Shown: positions 47,284-57,364, numbered from the stretch's first letter. The stretch: DNA of 64,000 nucleotides from Moraxella osloensis (GCF_001553955.1 NZ_CP014234.1:1736001-1800000), one strand, 5' to 3'. Translations and numbers: made by a program. Notes: generated by a model from the sequence alone, not told the origin.

Positions 47284-49500
47284 TCACGCAATCTGCTGTA
47301 ATTGGAGTTTTCGAGCTAAATCATCGTAGACATGCCGAACCGCGATGATATCGCCTACACTCATTGATGAATGTTTTTGCCATGTTTCTTGTCCAAACAT
47401 CTCATGCGCGAATATGGCCGAAATGATGGCTTCATCAACTTGCTGCTCTAGCAAAAATCGTTGTCCAACATGGCGTGTCCAATCTGCTTTAAACTTAAAA
47501 TGCTCTGCTAATTGTTTTTGAATAATGCCAGGTCGCATACTTTCCATGTTGCCCTTAGTATCTAACCAATTAATTAAAGGACGTTTAGATTGTAGAATTT
47601 GCTCAATCTGTTTAGCTAATGCAGGATTTAATCGTCCAAACTTGGCAGAAAATTCTGACAAAAATTCTAAGTAATCTTGTATTGCTTTAACCAGAAAATC
47701 ACAGATTGGTACTAAACGTTGGGCATTGGTGGTGGCACGTTCTTCTTTGTCTTGAATCCAAGCGATTTTTCGGCTTAGATTAAATTGCTTCAAAAAGCCA
47801 GGTGCACCTTCCACCGCACGAACAGAAGTTAGAATTAGCGACACATGCCAGAGCCATAAGCTATAAGCATTAAACTTATCAATGTAATGCGTCTGGGTAA
47901 TAAGCTGTTTGTGTAAATGCTCAAAGAAGCGTCTTACCAATAAATATTCAGGCGTATTTTGGCTACCGATACGAAAATCAGCATCTGGCTTAGTGCTGAA
48001 ATAACTTAAATCTAAACAACTACGTTGATTCAGCAGTGCAATCGCTTGTTGATAAACCTCGAAAATTTGTATTTGTTTAAGAGAGGTATACGATAGGTCA
48101 GCACGTTTGCGAGCATTTCTGCCTGTAATAATACTAGCAATCTGTGTGGTCGTAATTTTATAAATAAGCAAGGTATAAAGTGACTTTTCGATACGGGCTA
48201 AGCTCAGGTATGGTAGATCCAATTCGTGACGTAAATCACCAATGACCGATTCAATCCATTGTGCCATCGGCTCACCTTTATATGCCAAAAAACTCGCTAA
48301 CTCAGGAGGTAGCGGTAATTTTATTGATGACAAGCGATTTGCTAGAACATTCTCAATACCTACCTGCCGAATACGCAATGGGGTAATATCAAGCTTTATA
48401 AAAAAATCAAATTGTTGAGTTCGATTACTAACATCAACAATTTTTTTCTCATTATTATTAATATCGACGGATAACTGTTGTATCGAATAACCGGTGTGTA
48501 ACGAAAGCAGTAAATAAGCCACAGCGCGCTTTTTATCTCTCTTGATGTCTGCTTGATGAAAATATTGCCACAGCTTACTACAGACATTTTGTATCACGAA
48601 AGGCGGTAAATGACGAATGTTGATCAGACTAAATAGCTCATTGCGGTTAGCATGGGAAACTTTCGCCTTGGTTCGAAGCTGAATTTGTTTTGGGGAGAAT
48701 TTTTCGGTTGCTTTTAGGCTACGTTGCTCAAGAACGACGTAAGTAGGCAAATTATTATCAAGACGCTCGCGCAACGCATCAATATCATTCTGCGTTGATT
48801 CAATCTCTCTAACCTCTACCAATTTATCGGTATCATCATCAATATCATTGACAGCCAACGTTTGGGTATAGCTCTCGTCAATTTTTGGTTTTGCTCGGCT
48901 CTTTCTACCTTGAGCCTTTCGAGTAATGGGTTGGCGATGATGATAAGCGAATTCAAGCGTACGATAAATTGACTGTAGTTTTGATAAATTTGGGTGATTA
49001 GCGTTTTCAAAAATTTGTAGTTGTTGATGAACATTTCGATAGGTTCGTTCCAGTGTATCTGCCTGCCAAGTGGTATAACAACTTTGCCAAAGCGATTGAT
49101 AACTAGACTTGGGTGTAAGCCACTTTCTTGCTTCAACGCTGGTTTCGCTAATACGCCGAGTCAACTTGTTATTAGCAAAATATAGTAAAAGGTGGCAAAG
49201 CTTAGATATCCATTGCCACTCCAATGATGGATTTTTTATATCAAATGGTGTGAGAACATAGCTACTAGCAAGAAATGCTTTAACTTCATAACTCTCCTTC
49301 GTAGTTTTGCCTTTGTAACTTTCAAAAATCTCTTTTAACTGTTTAGGTTCCAATATGACATTCGATTTATCCGTAATATCAAAACCGACAAATGAAGAAT
49401 CAGTAATAGATGTAACCGTCAGAAAAAAGTCTCGTAACGACTGCACATACTCGTCATCGTGCTTTGGCAATAGGACAGCAATTAATTTATCAATATCCAT
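47284..49500 (-). CDS. Degenerate tyrosine-recombinase-like protein
   Basis: A 738-aa protein. Near the C-terminus it has TSVRAVEG where box I arginine is expected, a RHVGQRFL segment like the HxxR box and FAHEMFG like the GH box. The nucleophile region reads ETWQKHSSMS without an obvious tyrosine. I infer a recombinase-derived accessory protein working with the large integrase. The first ~450 residues are unrecognised. Its start overlaps the 183-aa gene by 11 bp, implying one translation unit. Confidence 0.65.
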   Translation of the reverse strand: MDIDKLIAVLLPKHDDEYVQSLRDFFLTVTSITDSSFVGFDITDKSNVILEPKQLKEIFESYKGKTTKESYEVKAFLASSYVLTPFDIKNPSLEWQWISKLCHLLLYFANNKLTRRISETSVEARKWLTPKSSYQSLWQSCYTTWQADTLERTYRNVHQQLQIFENANHPNLSKLQSIYRTLEFAYHHRQPITRKAQGRKSRAKPKIDESYTQTLAVNDIDDDTDKLVEVREIESTQNDIDALRERLDNNLPTYVVLEQRSLKATEKFSPKQIQLRTKAKVSHANRNELFSLINIRHLPPFVIQNVCSKLWQYFHQADIKRDKKRAVAYLLLSLHTGYSIQQLSVDINNNEKKIVDVSNRTQQFDFFIKLDITPLRIRQVGIENVLANRLSSIKLPLPPELASFLAYKGEPMAQWIESVIGDLRHELDLPYLSLARIEKSLYTLLIYKITTTQIASIITGRNARKRADLSYTSLKQIQIFEVYQQAIALLNQRSCLDLSYFSTKPDADFRIGSQNTPEYLLVRRFFEHLHKQLITQTHYIDKFNAYSLWLWHVSLILTSVRAVEGAPGFLKQFNLSRKIAWIQDKEERATTNAQRLVPICDFLVKAIQDYLEFLSEFSAKFGRLNPALAKQIEQILQSKRPLINWLDTKGNMESMRPGIIQKQLAEHFKFKADWTRHVGQRFLLEQQVDEAIISAIFAHEMFGQETWQKHSSMSVGDIIAVRHVYDDLARKLQLQQIA

Positions 49501-50041
49501 CTAGAGCCTCTTGAATTAATTGGGAAAATAATGGAAAAGTATATTGCCGATGCTCTCGTTGTAACTTGGCTTGATAATCATAATGATGACGTTCTAACTG
49601 CAAATCAGCTAAAATTTTTTCAATTGTCATATTGCCCCCAAATAGTTCTTCAGCAATTTTTTTTGGCATATATTGCTTAAGCTCATTAAAAATTTTGGGA
49701 TTGATAGGCTTAAGTGCATAAAAATCAGCTTTTAAAGATGCCCAAGCCCTTCTTTCAATGTCGATATTTGACAAACGAAGTGGTCTAATTGTTACATTGG
49801 TGTCATCATTGACTAGTACCACTTCAGCAAAGTTATCAAAAAAATAAAATCTGTCATCATCTTTTATCACGTCAAATATCAAGGGCTTATGCGAATTTTG
49901 GTGAGCAGAAGGAGTAGGGAAGTTTTCACAGTAAATTTGAAAGGCTTTAACTACCGAAGGATGGACAACAAAATTTTCAGTCGTTACAGACAGAGTTTTG
50001 GTGGTGATTCTGTGAGTTATTTTTGATGTGTTTTTTGCCAT
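49490..50041 (-). CDS. Small partner protein of the recombinase module
   Basis: A 183-aa basic protein that I do not recognise. It is mixed alpha/beta with a C-terminal charged helix (LQLERHHYDYQAKLQREHRQY). It overlaps the 738-aa gene by 11 bp and is the first gene of the module, so a role in assembling the recombination complex is likely by position only. Confidence 0.65.
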   Translation of the reverse strand: MAKNTSKITHRITTKTLSVTTENFVVHPSVVKAFQIYCENFPTPSAHQNSHKPLIFDVIKDDDRFYFFDNFAEVVLVNDDTNVTIRPLRLSNIDIERRAWASLKADFYALKPINPKIFNELKQYMPKKIAEELFGGNMTIEKILADLQLERHHYDYQAKLQREHRQYTFPLFSQLIQEALDGY

Positions 50042-50073
50042 TTATCTGTCTCAGCTAGAAACCCAACTTTCAT

Positions 50074-51615
50074 TTAGATGACTTCAAATCCAACTTCTAA
50101 GCTTTTTTCATCAAACTCAACGCCAATCTCATAAATTTTCTTACCCAACCCTTGATACTTTTGGGCATACTTTTTATCTTGAATTTGAGCAAGTGCTGAC
50201 CCTTTATCACTAGACTGACGAATCACTTTAAACTCAAAAATATACACACGGTCAGCAAAAAACACCGTCATATCCATACGACCGTTGTTGGTAGGCTCTT
50301 CGACATTAATATGCAAACCAATACTGGCAAAATACGCATAAAAAACGCTTGCCCAATAGCCTTCAAAATGGGCGATATCGTTATTGCTATGCCAATTATA
50401 GGGAATGCCTGCAAAAAAACTTTGAATGGTGACAAACATTCCTGCCAAATCATCATCCACAAGATTTTGATACAATTGACTTTGAATACGGATGATTTGA
50501 GGAGCTTGTGTCGGTAGGAACTTATAGATAACTGCTTGATTGAAGCTTTGTTGCACTTCAATATTAGGAAATTTGAACGTATAACGCACGCCAAAGGGTA
50601 GCTGTAAAACCTTATCAACCGTCAAATAGCCTGTTTGAAACATCAGAGCAATTGGACTGATATTACCTACTTCAAACTGTGATAAGACTTGCTCGCTGCT
50701 ATCAATCCCTTGTAAGCTAGTAATATCAATATGTTTATGTAATAACATATCCATCAAAAATGTTGGTGAACCCGTTTCAAACCAATAAGCCTTGAACATT
50801 TTTCTGCTATTAGACAAGAACAACAAAATATCATAAGGGTTGTAAACGGATTCGCCTGTCCAGTTATAACCGTTATACCAATGTTTGACCTTGGCTAAAT
50901 CAATACCTTCAAGTTCAGGAGCAAACACGGTTTCAAGCTCAGACTGGGTATAACCGCATAATCCAGAAAATTCTTCTAATAAGGTAATATCCGTTAAATT
51001 GTTTAACCCTGAGAATAGGTTAATTTTGCTAAATCTTGATACGCCCGTCAGCATACTAAATCTAATATAACTATCGCTTGCTTTAATTGACCCATAAAAG
51101 TCACGCAAAATATCTCTGACTAAAACGGCTTGCCCTTCATCAGTAATATTATCTAATATCGGCTTGTCATACTCATCAATCAGTACCACCACTTGACTTT
51201 GATACTGTTCAGCAATTCTTTTTAACAAATAGCCAAACCGACCACTATAAGTCTCATAAATTCGCTCAATCCCAAACTCACGCTCGATTTCACTAATTTG
51301 CTCATGCAGTATTTTGGTTAAATACTCGTAATTAAGACTGGTATTAAGTCCAAAGTCGATACGAATAATAGGATAAGTTTTCTGCCAATTCCAATGATTC
51401 TCGGCATATAGCCCTTTAAACAAGGTTTTATTGCCTGAAAAAAGTTCAGCAATCGTATCAAGTGTTAAGCTTTTACCGAATCGACGGGGGCGAGATAAGA
51501 ATACAAATTTTTCTTTGAGTAGTTCAATAATGTAGGATGTTTTATCAACATAATAGTAATTACCCTTGCGTATATCAGCAAAAGTTTGTATTCCTTTTGG
51601 AAATAGCTTCTTCAT
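50074..51615 (-). CDS. AAA-ATPase-like/PD-(D/E)XK nuclease-superfamily protein
   Basis: A 513-aa protein of the AAA-ATPase-like plus DUF1703 type. The N-terminus is KLFPKGIQTFADIRKGNYYYVDKT, split as KLFPKGIQTFADI and YYYVDKTSYI. Walker A is SRPRRFGKSLTLD (~40-52) and Walker B is VVVLIDEYDKPI (~140). The C-terminal nuclease-fold core is GRMDMTVFFADRVYIFEFKV, seen as D..xE.K. This family expands in genomes of many host-associated bacteria and its function is unknown. It lies next to the right edge of block B. Confidence 0.85.
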   Translation of the reverse strand: MKKLFPKGIQTFADIRKGNYYYVDKTSYIIELLKEKFVFLSRPRRFGKSLTLDTIAELFSGNKTLFKGLYAENHWNWQKTYPIIRIDFGLNTSLNYEYLTKILHEQISEIEREFGIERIYETYSGRFGYLLKRIAEQYQSQVVVLIDEYDKPILDNITDEGQAVLVRDILRDFYGSIKASDSYIRFSMLTGVSRFSKINLFSGLNNLTDITLLEEFSGLCGYTQSELETVFAPELEGIDLAKVKHWYNGYNWTGESVYNPYDILLFLSNSRKMFKAYWFETGSPTFLMDMLLHKHIDITSLQGIDSSEQVLSQFEVGNISPIALMFQTGYLTVDKVLQLPFGVRYTFKFPNIEVQQSFNQAVIYKFLPTQAPQIIRIQSQLYQNLVDDDLAGMFVTIQSFFAGIPYNWHSNNDIAHFEGYWASVFYAYFASIGLHINVEEPTNNGRMDMTVFFADRVYIFEFKVIRQSSDKGSALAQIQDKKYAQKYQGLGKKIYEIGVEFDEKSLEVGFEVI

Positions 51616-51998
51616 AGTGAACTCAATATGATTAAAGACAAGTACAATTATTTTAGCATTACTTAATCAATTTAAAGCATCCATATAACTTTATAATTTT
51701 TTATTATATTTAAAAAATTAATTTATAGTATATTACCAATTATTTATTATATTAAGTAAATTTAATATTAAATATAAATAAATAAAAAGATTTAAGATTT
51801 TTTTAGAAATAGGGTGGGGCAGATATAGGTCGGTGTCACTTTTGATTTTATACAGCAAAATTAACGTGACCGAAAACTATCTAATATACCTAAATATACA
51901 CTAAAATTTTGAAATAATAAAGACAATAAAAAAGCTGAAGCCCTTTTAAATGAAAGGATTCAGCTTAATGTAAATTTAAGTATTTTAGGTGTACGTCA
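51616..51998. other. Right margin of block B
   Basis: No gene is visible. A very AT-rich tract (51650-51790) is followed by GTGTCAC (51833) and ACGTGACC (51873). The hairpin AAGCTGAA (51932-51939) / TTCAGCTT comes next, then ATTTTAGGTGTACGTCATT (51982-52000) running into the third core repeat. Confidence 0.5.
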
Positions 51999-52014
51999 TT
52001 GCCAAGGTCGGGGT
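51999..52014 (+). repeat. 16-bp core repeat, copy 3
   Basis: TTGCCAAGGTCGGGGT, identical to copies at 19427 and 40875. Its first codon-sized piece is TTG, which is also the first possible start of the helicase frame. Confidence 0.7.
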
Positions 52015-54719
52015 TTCGCCATATTGCGTCTGTGTATCAAGAAAACTCACCAGAACGTATCTATTTTTTAATGCTCTATCATATCTTTAAGGATTTTTTG
52101 CAAGAGATTAATGAAGATGTATTACCCAATGACTTAACGGGGTTTCAACAAACACTAATTTGGAAAAAACTGTTTAATTTCCAAAAAGATGCGGCAAAGG
52201 GTATTATCAACAAATTAGAAACTTATAACGGCTGTATTCTCGCGGATAGTGTCGGCTTGGGTAAAACTTTTACCGCTCTGGCTGTCATCAAATATTATGA
52301 ACTACGCAATAAAAGCGTATTGGTGCTTTGCCCCAAAAAACTGGCTGAAAACTGGACAAATTATAATAGCAATGTGGTAACCAATTTATTTGCTAAAGAT
52401 AGATTTAGTTATGATGTTCTATACCACACGGATTTATCCCGCACACGTGGCGAGACACTAGGTATTGATTTGTCACGAGTCAATTGGGGGAATTATGACC
52501 TTGTTGTGATTGATGAGTCGCATAATTTTCGCAATCGAGAGTTTTTTAAGGATAAGCAAACCCGTTATGACCGTTTGATGAATCAAGTGATTCGTCAAGG
52601 GGTCAAAACAAAAGTATTGATGTTATCTGCTACCCCTGTGAATAATCGTTTTAATGATTTAAAAAATCAGCTAGCACTTGCCTATGAGGGCGAGAGTCAA
52701 AATATCGATAGCAAACTCGATACTGAACGTGATATTGAGACGATTTTTCGCAGGGCTCAAGCCAGTTTTAATGTCTGGGCAAAACTCTCACCACAAGAGC
52801 GTACGACATCTGCCATTCTCAATCTACTCGATTTTGATTTTTTTAAGTTATTGGATAGTGTTACGATTGCCCGCTCACGCAAACATATCCAAAGTTTTTA
52901 TGACACAAAGGACATCGGACAGTTTCCACAAAGGCTTAAGCCATTATCGTTTAGAACCCACATTTCAACTGACGAACAAGCCGTTTCGCTCAATCAGCTT
53001 TATCAAGATTTATCGCTGATTCGTATGGCGGTGTACGCTCCTGTCGGTTATATTTTGGATAGTAAGCTTGCCAAGTATGAAGCCATCTTTGATACGCAAA
53101 CGCAAGGTGGTGGACGTTTTCGCCAAGCCGACCGTGAGAAGAGTCTGCAAGCATTAATGACAGTCAATCTACTCAAACGGTTAGAAAGCTCGATTCATGC
53201 CTTTCGACTGACTTTGACTGTATTACAATCCAATATTAACAACGTGCTATCGCAAATCGATGATTATAAAAAACGTAAAATAAATGATGAAGTCAGTATT
53301 TCCCCAGACATTGGCTATGACGAAGATGAAAACGGTGAAAATCTTCATCCAGAAGATTTAATCGGCTCAAAACTCAAAATTCATCTTGAAGACATGGATT
53401 TGTTACGTTGGCAAACAGACTTAAACACTGATTTGGCAGTGATTGATGGTATTTTACGCTCAATTAGCTCTATCAATGAACAAGCCGATGCCAAACTTCA
53501 ACATTTAGTCCAACATATCACCCAAAAGGTTGAAAACCCGATTAATACCGATAATCGTAAAATGATTATTTTTACCGCCTTTGCCGATACAGCAGACTAT
53601 TTATACCAATATCTTGCCCCTTTGATGCTCGAAAAATTTGCTATCAATACTGCATTGGTCACAGGTAGTCATACCAAATCTACGATTAAGACTATGCCCA
53701 ATAGCCGACAAGGTTATGATATGCAAGGGTTATTGACGTTATTTTCCCCGATTTCAAAACAAAAAAACGCCATTTTTCCTGATGAGCCACGTCAAATTGA
53801 TTTACTCATCGCCACTGATAGTATTTCCGAAGGACAAAATTTGCAAGACTGTGATTATTTGGTTAATTACGATATCCATTGGAATCCTGTGCGTATTATT
53901 CAGCGTTTTGGACGGATTGACCGTATTGGTTCGCCAAATAGCGTGATACAACTGGCAAATTATTGGCCAGATATCAGTCTAGATGAGTACATCAATTTGC
54001 GTGAGCGTGTCGAAAATCGTATGGTGATTGTGGATATGACCAGTACAGGTGATGACAATATTCTATCCGCCAAAGCCAATGACATTGCTTATCGTCGTGA
54101 GCAACTACAAAAACTGCAAAATGAAGTACTAGACCTAGAAGATGCTAATACGGGGGTCGCAATTACCGACCTTGGACTCAATGATTTTCGTATGGATTTG
54201 CTAGGTTATCTTGAACAAAATCCTGATATTAAGCGTTTGCCCAAAGGCCTGCATGCTGTCGTGCCTGCTCGTCCACAAGATAACCTGCCCGCTGGCGTGA
54301 TTTTTGTACTTGAAGCAAGGCAACGACTTGGCAAAGAAGTATCCAGTCATCTGACCGCCAATCGGTTATATCCCTACTTTTTGGTATATGTCAGCGAGGA
54401 TGGCGAAATCATCAGCGACTATACCCAGTCAAAACAGCTACTCGACAAAGCACGCCTTGCTTGTCGTCATTTGGACAAACCATTACCATCCGCTTATGAA
54501 TTGTTTAACCAGCGTACCGATGATGGGCGAGATATGCACCAATATTCGGCACTACTGGATAAAGCAGTCGCCAGTATCCAAACCGTCAAAGCCGAAAAAG
54601 ACATTGATAGTTTATTCTCAGGGATGACGACCAGTGCATTGGTTGATGATGTATCAGGCGTGAATGATTTTGAGTTAATTGGGTTTATCGCATTGATTGA
54701 TGGGTGTGGTACACCATGA
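51999..54719 (+). CDS. SNF2/DEAD-type helicase, probably 5'-truncated
   Basis: A 906-aa frame of a defence-associated superfamily 2 helicase. Walker A is ADSVGLGKT (~80-90), DExH is VIDESHNFRN (~168), motif III is LSATPVNN, motif V is ATDSISEGQNLQ and motif VI is IIQRFGRIDRIGS (~637). Family members I recall carry about 100-150 more N-terminal residues; here the frame starts inside the core repeat, so the 5' end was probably cut by integration. AGGTG sits 7 bases before TTG 51999, and ATG 52071 is the alternative. It is the first gene of a five-gene operon. Confidence 0.75.
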   Translation: MPRSGFRHIASVYQENSPERIYFLMLYHIFKDFLQEINEDVLPNDLTGFQQTLIWKKLFNFQKDAAKGIINKLETYNGCILADSVGLGKTFTALAVIKYYELRNKSVLVLCPKKLAENWTNYNSNVVTNLFAKDRFSYDVLYHTDLSRTRGETLGIDLSRVNWGNYDLVVIDESHNFRNREFFKDKQTRYDRLMNQVIRQGVKTKVLMLSATPVNNRFNDLKNQLALAYEGESQNIDSKLDTERDIETIFRRAQASFNVWAKLSPQERTTSAILNLLDFDFFKLLDSVTIARSRKHIQSFYDTKDIGQFPQRLKPLSFRTHISTDEQAVSLNQLYQDLSLIRMAVYAPVGYILDSKLAKYEAIFDTQTQGGGRFRQADREKSLQALMTVNLLKRLESSIHAFRLTLTVLQSNINNVLSQIDDYKKRKINDEVSISPDIGYDEDENGENLHPEDLIGSKLKIHLEDMDLLRWQTDLNTDLAVIDGILRSISSINEQADAKLQHLVQHITQKVENPINTDNRKMIIFTAFADTADYLYQYLAPLMLEKFAINTALVTGSHTKSTIKTMPNSRQGYDMQGLLTLFSPISKQKNAIFPDEPRQIDLLIATDSISEGQNLQDCDYLVNYDIHWNPVRIIQRFGRIDRIGSPNSVIQLANYWPDISLDEYINLRERVENRMVIVDMTSTGDDNILSAKANDIAYRREQLQKLQNEVLDLEDANTGVAITDLGLNDFRMDLLGYLEQNPDIKRLPKGLHAVVPARPQDNLPAGVIFVLEARQRLGKEVSSHLTANRLYPYFLVYVSEDGEIISDYTQSKQLLDKARLACRHLDKPLPSAYELFNQRTDDGRDMHQYSALLDKAVASIQTVKAEKDIDSLFSGMTTSALVDDVSGVNDFELIGFIALIDGCGTP

Positions 54720-55432
54720 TGCTGTATCACTATCCTATGACCGCAAGTGTTGATAAAATTATCCCAAAAAATAAGTTTTACCAACAAGGCAGTGCCAACC
54801 ACCGTATAGAACGCTTGTTTGTGGAGCAAGTAGAGAGTATTCGCTGGGCATATAAACTCTCGCCACAGACTATCAATCTATCCGATAGCGACACGGTTAG
54901 AGAAATTCAAATATTTAGTATTATTAGTCGTGTTGAAAGCATTGATAATGAAGTCTTACAGTTTATTGATAAGCTGATACCATCACCGATTATCTTTGAG
55001 ATTGTCTTTGAGGATAAAATCAAAGTTATCGCAACTTATAAGCGTCAAAGCCAGGCGGATAGCCAAAAAGTCGTCTTAGGCAAATACTATGCCACGGATT
55101 GGCAAGACCCAACACAACGTGAAGATTTACCGATTGTGTTTGGAATTGCGGATTTGTATGAATACTTTATTGAGCGATTATTACTCGCTACAAATGAAGC
55201 GTCGCCAAATGTCGTTTTGATACCAAATATAGAAACTAATTTGTCTAAAACGACTCGAAAAATTGATAGTATTGAAGAAAAAATTGCCCATGCCGAAAAA
55301 GTCGCATTGCTTACCAAACAAATCAACGAGTTACAAAAACGGATTTATAAAGAAAAACAGTTTAATCGGCAAGTGGAGATGAATTTGCAATTGCAAATGC
55401 TACAAAAACAGTTAAACGAATTATTAAAATAA
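54716..55432 (+). CDS. DUF4391 domain protein
   Basis: A ~238-aa DUF4391 protein. It starts YHYPMTASVDKIIPKNKF, has a strand-rich middle (IIFEIVFEDKIKVIATYKR) and a C-terminal coiled coil rich in K, E and L (~190-238). Its start overlaps the helicase stop by four bases. DUF4391 genes commonly lie between this helicase type and type III-like Mod/Res genes, so it probably serves as an adaptor in the same system. No catalytic motif is seen. Confidence 0.8.
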   Translation: MMLYHYPMTASVDKIIPKNKFYQQGSANHRIERLFVEQVESIRWAYKLSPQTINLSDSDTVREIQIFSIISRVESIDNEVLQFIDKLIPSPIIFEIVFEDKIKVIATYKRQSQADSQKVVLGKYYATDWQDPTQREDLPIVFGIADLYEYFIERLLLATNEASPNVVLIPNIETNLSKTTRKIDSIEEKIAHAEKVALLTKQINELQKRIYKEKQFNRQVEMNLQLQMLQKQLNELLK

Positions 55433-55445
55433 TGTTGGAAAATTC

Positions 55446-57341
55446 ATGAGTATTAGTCAGATTATTCAGCAAATTACAGAAAATAACCTTTCAGAACTTC
55501 AAGAAAGTGTCGATATTGAATGTAAGCTTGCTGGTGGAAGAGATGGTAAAGGAGAATTACCTAATAGTTTTTGGGATAGCTATAGTGCGTTTGCCAATAC
55601 CAATGGCGGTGTGATTATACTTGGCGTTAAGGAAATTAAGAAAAATAACACGTTTGAAGTAGCAGGTATTGAACGAGTTCATCAAATCAAAGATGATATT
55701 TTTAAGACAGTCAATAACAAGAATAAAGTGAGCTACAACCTACTCACAGATAGCAATATTTTTGAATGGGATATTCAAGGCAAGACGGTCTTGTTAGTCT
55801 CTGTTCCTAGGGCAACTCGTAAGCAACAACCCATATTTTTAGATGGCAATCCCTTTGGTAATACCTTTATTCGACAGCATGAGGGTGATTTTAGATTACC
55901 TGATGAACAAGTCAAACGGTTAATTGCTGAACAGGTTAAAGATAGCCTAGATAGTGATATTTTGCCCAATTTTTCGTTGTCAGATTTAGATTTAACGTCC
56001 CTACAAGCTTATCGGCAACGTTATACTAACTTTAACCCTACGTCACCTTGGAATGATGACGATAACCAGAGTTTTTTGACTAAAATAGGTGGTTATGGCA
56101 AAAATCGTGAGACAGGGGAACAAGGACTAACAAAAGCTGGGCTACTGATGTTCGGACATCAAGAAGCTATTTATGAGATTTTTCCAGAGTATATGTTAGA
56201 TTACCAAGAGCGAGAATCTGATGATGATACAGTTCGCTGGATAGATAGAATCGTACCCGATGGGAATTGGAGTGGTAATCTATTCGATTTTTATCGTAAA
56301 GTATCAGCTAAACTTCCCCAAGACCTTAAAATCCCTTTTAAGTTAAAAAATGGTGAACGGCAGGATGATACCCCCATTCATAAAGCTATCCGTGAAGCCT
56401 TGGTAAATTCATTGGTTCACGCAGACTATAGTGACCGTGCATCAGTCAAGATTGTAAAATACACCAATCACTTCTATTTTCGTAACCCTGGTCTAATGCG
56501 TGTGCCTATTGAGATATCATTGCAAGGTGGTGAGTCAGATTGCCGTAATCGCAACTTGCATAAGATGTTCCGATTTATTAATGCAGGCGAGCAGGCAGGT
56601 TCGGGGATTCCGCAGATTTTAGCAGGTTGGCGAGCTTGTCATTGGCAATTGCCATCTTTGTATGAGAAACGAGAGCCTAATTATCAGACGGTGCTTGAAT
56701 TGAGCATGAATGACTTGTTTCCAAACGATGTCATGCAATATTTAGAAAATGAATATGGCAAAGCGTTTTTAGCTCTTAGCACTGATGAACAGGCTATCTT
56801 AGCAACTATCTATCTTGAGAATGAAGCCAATCATCAACGCCTAAAAACATTATTACCCAATCATCCTGCTGATATCACCAAGATGTTACAGCACCTTGTA
56901 AAGCAAGGTATGCTGGTATCGACAGGCGGACGATGGGCGGTTTATAGCTTGGCGAGTGATAATAGCCTAGCAGGTAACGACCAAAGCTTGGCAGGTGCAA
57001 GCACTGGTCTTAACGAGCCAAGCTACCCTAATAATGAGCCGAGCTACCCTAATAACGAGCCGAGCTACCCTAATAATAACCAAAGCTTGACAGATAAGAA
57101 TGCTGGCTTAACAGGTAAAAGTCTAAGAATTAAAACCATACTAGAGTTATGTTTGGAAAAACCCTTATCTTCTGGAGAGATTGCCCGTCGTTTGGGTCTT
57201 AATCTTCAAGGGTTGAGAAATCGGTATTTGGCTGATTTGGTTAAGAATGAATACTTAGCTTATACTTATCCCGATAACCCTAAAGATAGACGACAGACGT
57301 ATATAACAACTGATAAAGGCAAAACATTTATTCGTTCATAA
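55446..57341 (+). CDS. AlbA_2 (Schlafen-like) protein 2 with heptapeptide repeats
   Basis: A 631-aa protein with an N-terminal AlbA_2 domain (SVDIECKLAGGRDGKGELP, FANTNGGVIILGVKE, TFIRQHEGDFRLPDEQVKRL) and a GHKL-like region (IREALVNSLVHADY). A short winged-helix segment follows. A low-complexity linker with three NEPSYPN repeats (57012-57074) leads to a second HTH near the C-terminus (SSGEIARRLGLNLQGLRNRYL). It probably regulates or supports the restriction operon. It starts 13 bp after the DUF4391 gene. Confidence 0.8.
   Translation: MSISQIIQQITENNLSELQESVDIECKLAGGRDGKGELPNSFWDSYSAFANTNGGVIILGVKEIKKNNTFEVAGIERVHQIKDDIFKTVNNKNKVSYNLLTDSNIFEWDIQGKTVLLVSVPRATRKQQPIFLDGNPFGNTFIRQHEGDFRLPDEQVKRLIAEQVKDSLDSDILPNFSLSDLDLTSLQAYRQRYTNFNPTSPWNDDDNQSFLTKIGGYGKNRETGEQGLTKAGLLMFGHQEAIYEIFPEYMLDYQERESDDDTVRWIDRIVPDGNWSGNLFDFYRKVSAKLPQDLKIPFKLKNGERQDDTPIHKAIREALVNSLVHADYSDRASVKIVKYTNHFYFRNPGLMRVPIEISLQGGESDCRNRNLHKMFRFINAGEQAGSGIPQILAGWRACHWQLPSLYEKREPNYQTVLELSMNDLFPNDVMQYLENEYGKAFLALSTDEQAILATIYLENEANHQRLKTLLPNHPADITKMLQHLVKQGMLVSTGGRWAVYSLASDNSLAGNDQSLAGASTGLNEPSYPNNEPSYPNNEPSYPNNNQSLTDKNAGLTGKSLRIKTILELCLEKPLSSGEIARRLGLNLQGLRNRYLADLVKNEYLAYTYPDNPKDRRQTYITTDKGKTFIRS
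57012..57074 (+). repeat. Three 21-bp in-frame tandem repeats
   Basis: Units at 57012, 57033 and 57054 each encode NEPSYPN and differ at only one or two positions. Copy-number change would alter linker length without shifting frame. Confidence 0.75.
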
Positions 57342-57364
57342 TACAAAGTTCACAATATTTTCAA

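Noticed and set aside
42654-50041. Calling the recombinase genes gmtX/gmtY/gmtZ
   Set aside because: The layout is reminiscent, but I cannot confirm family membership without a profile search, and the Fic insertion and sizes may differ.
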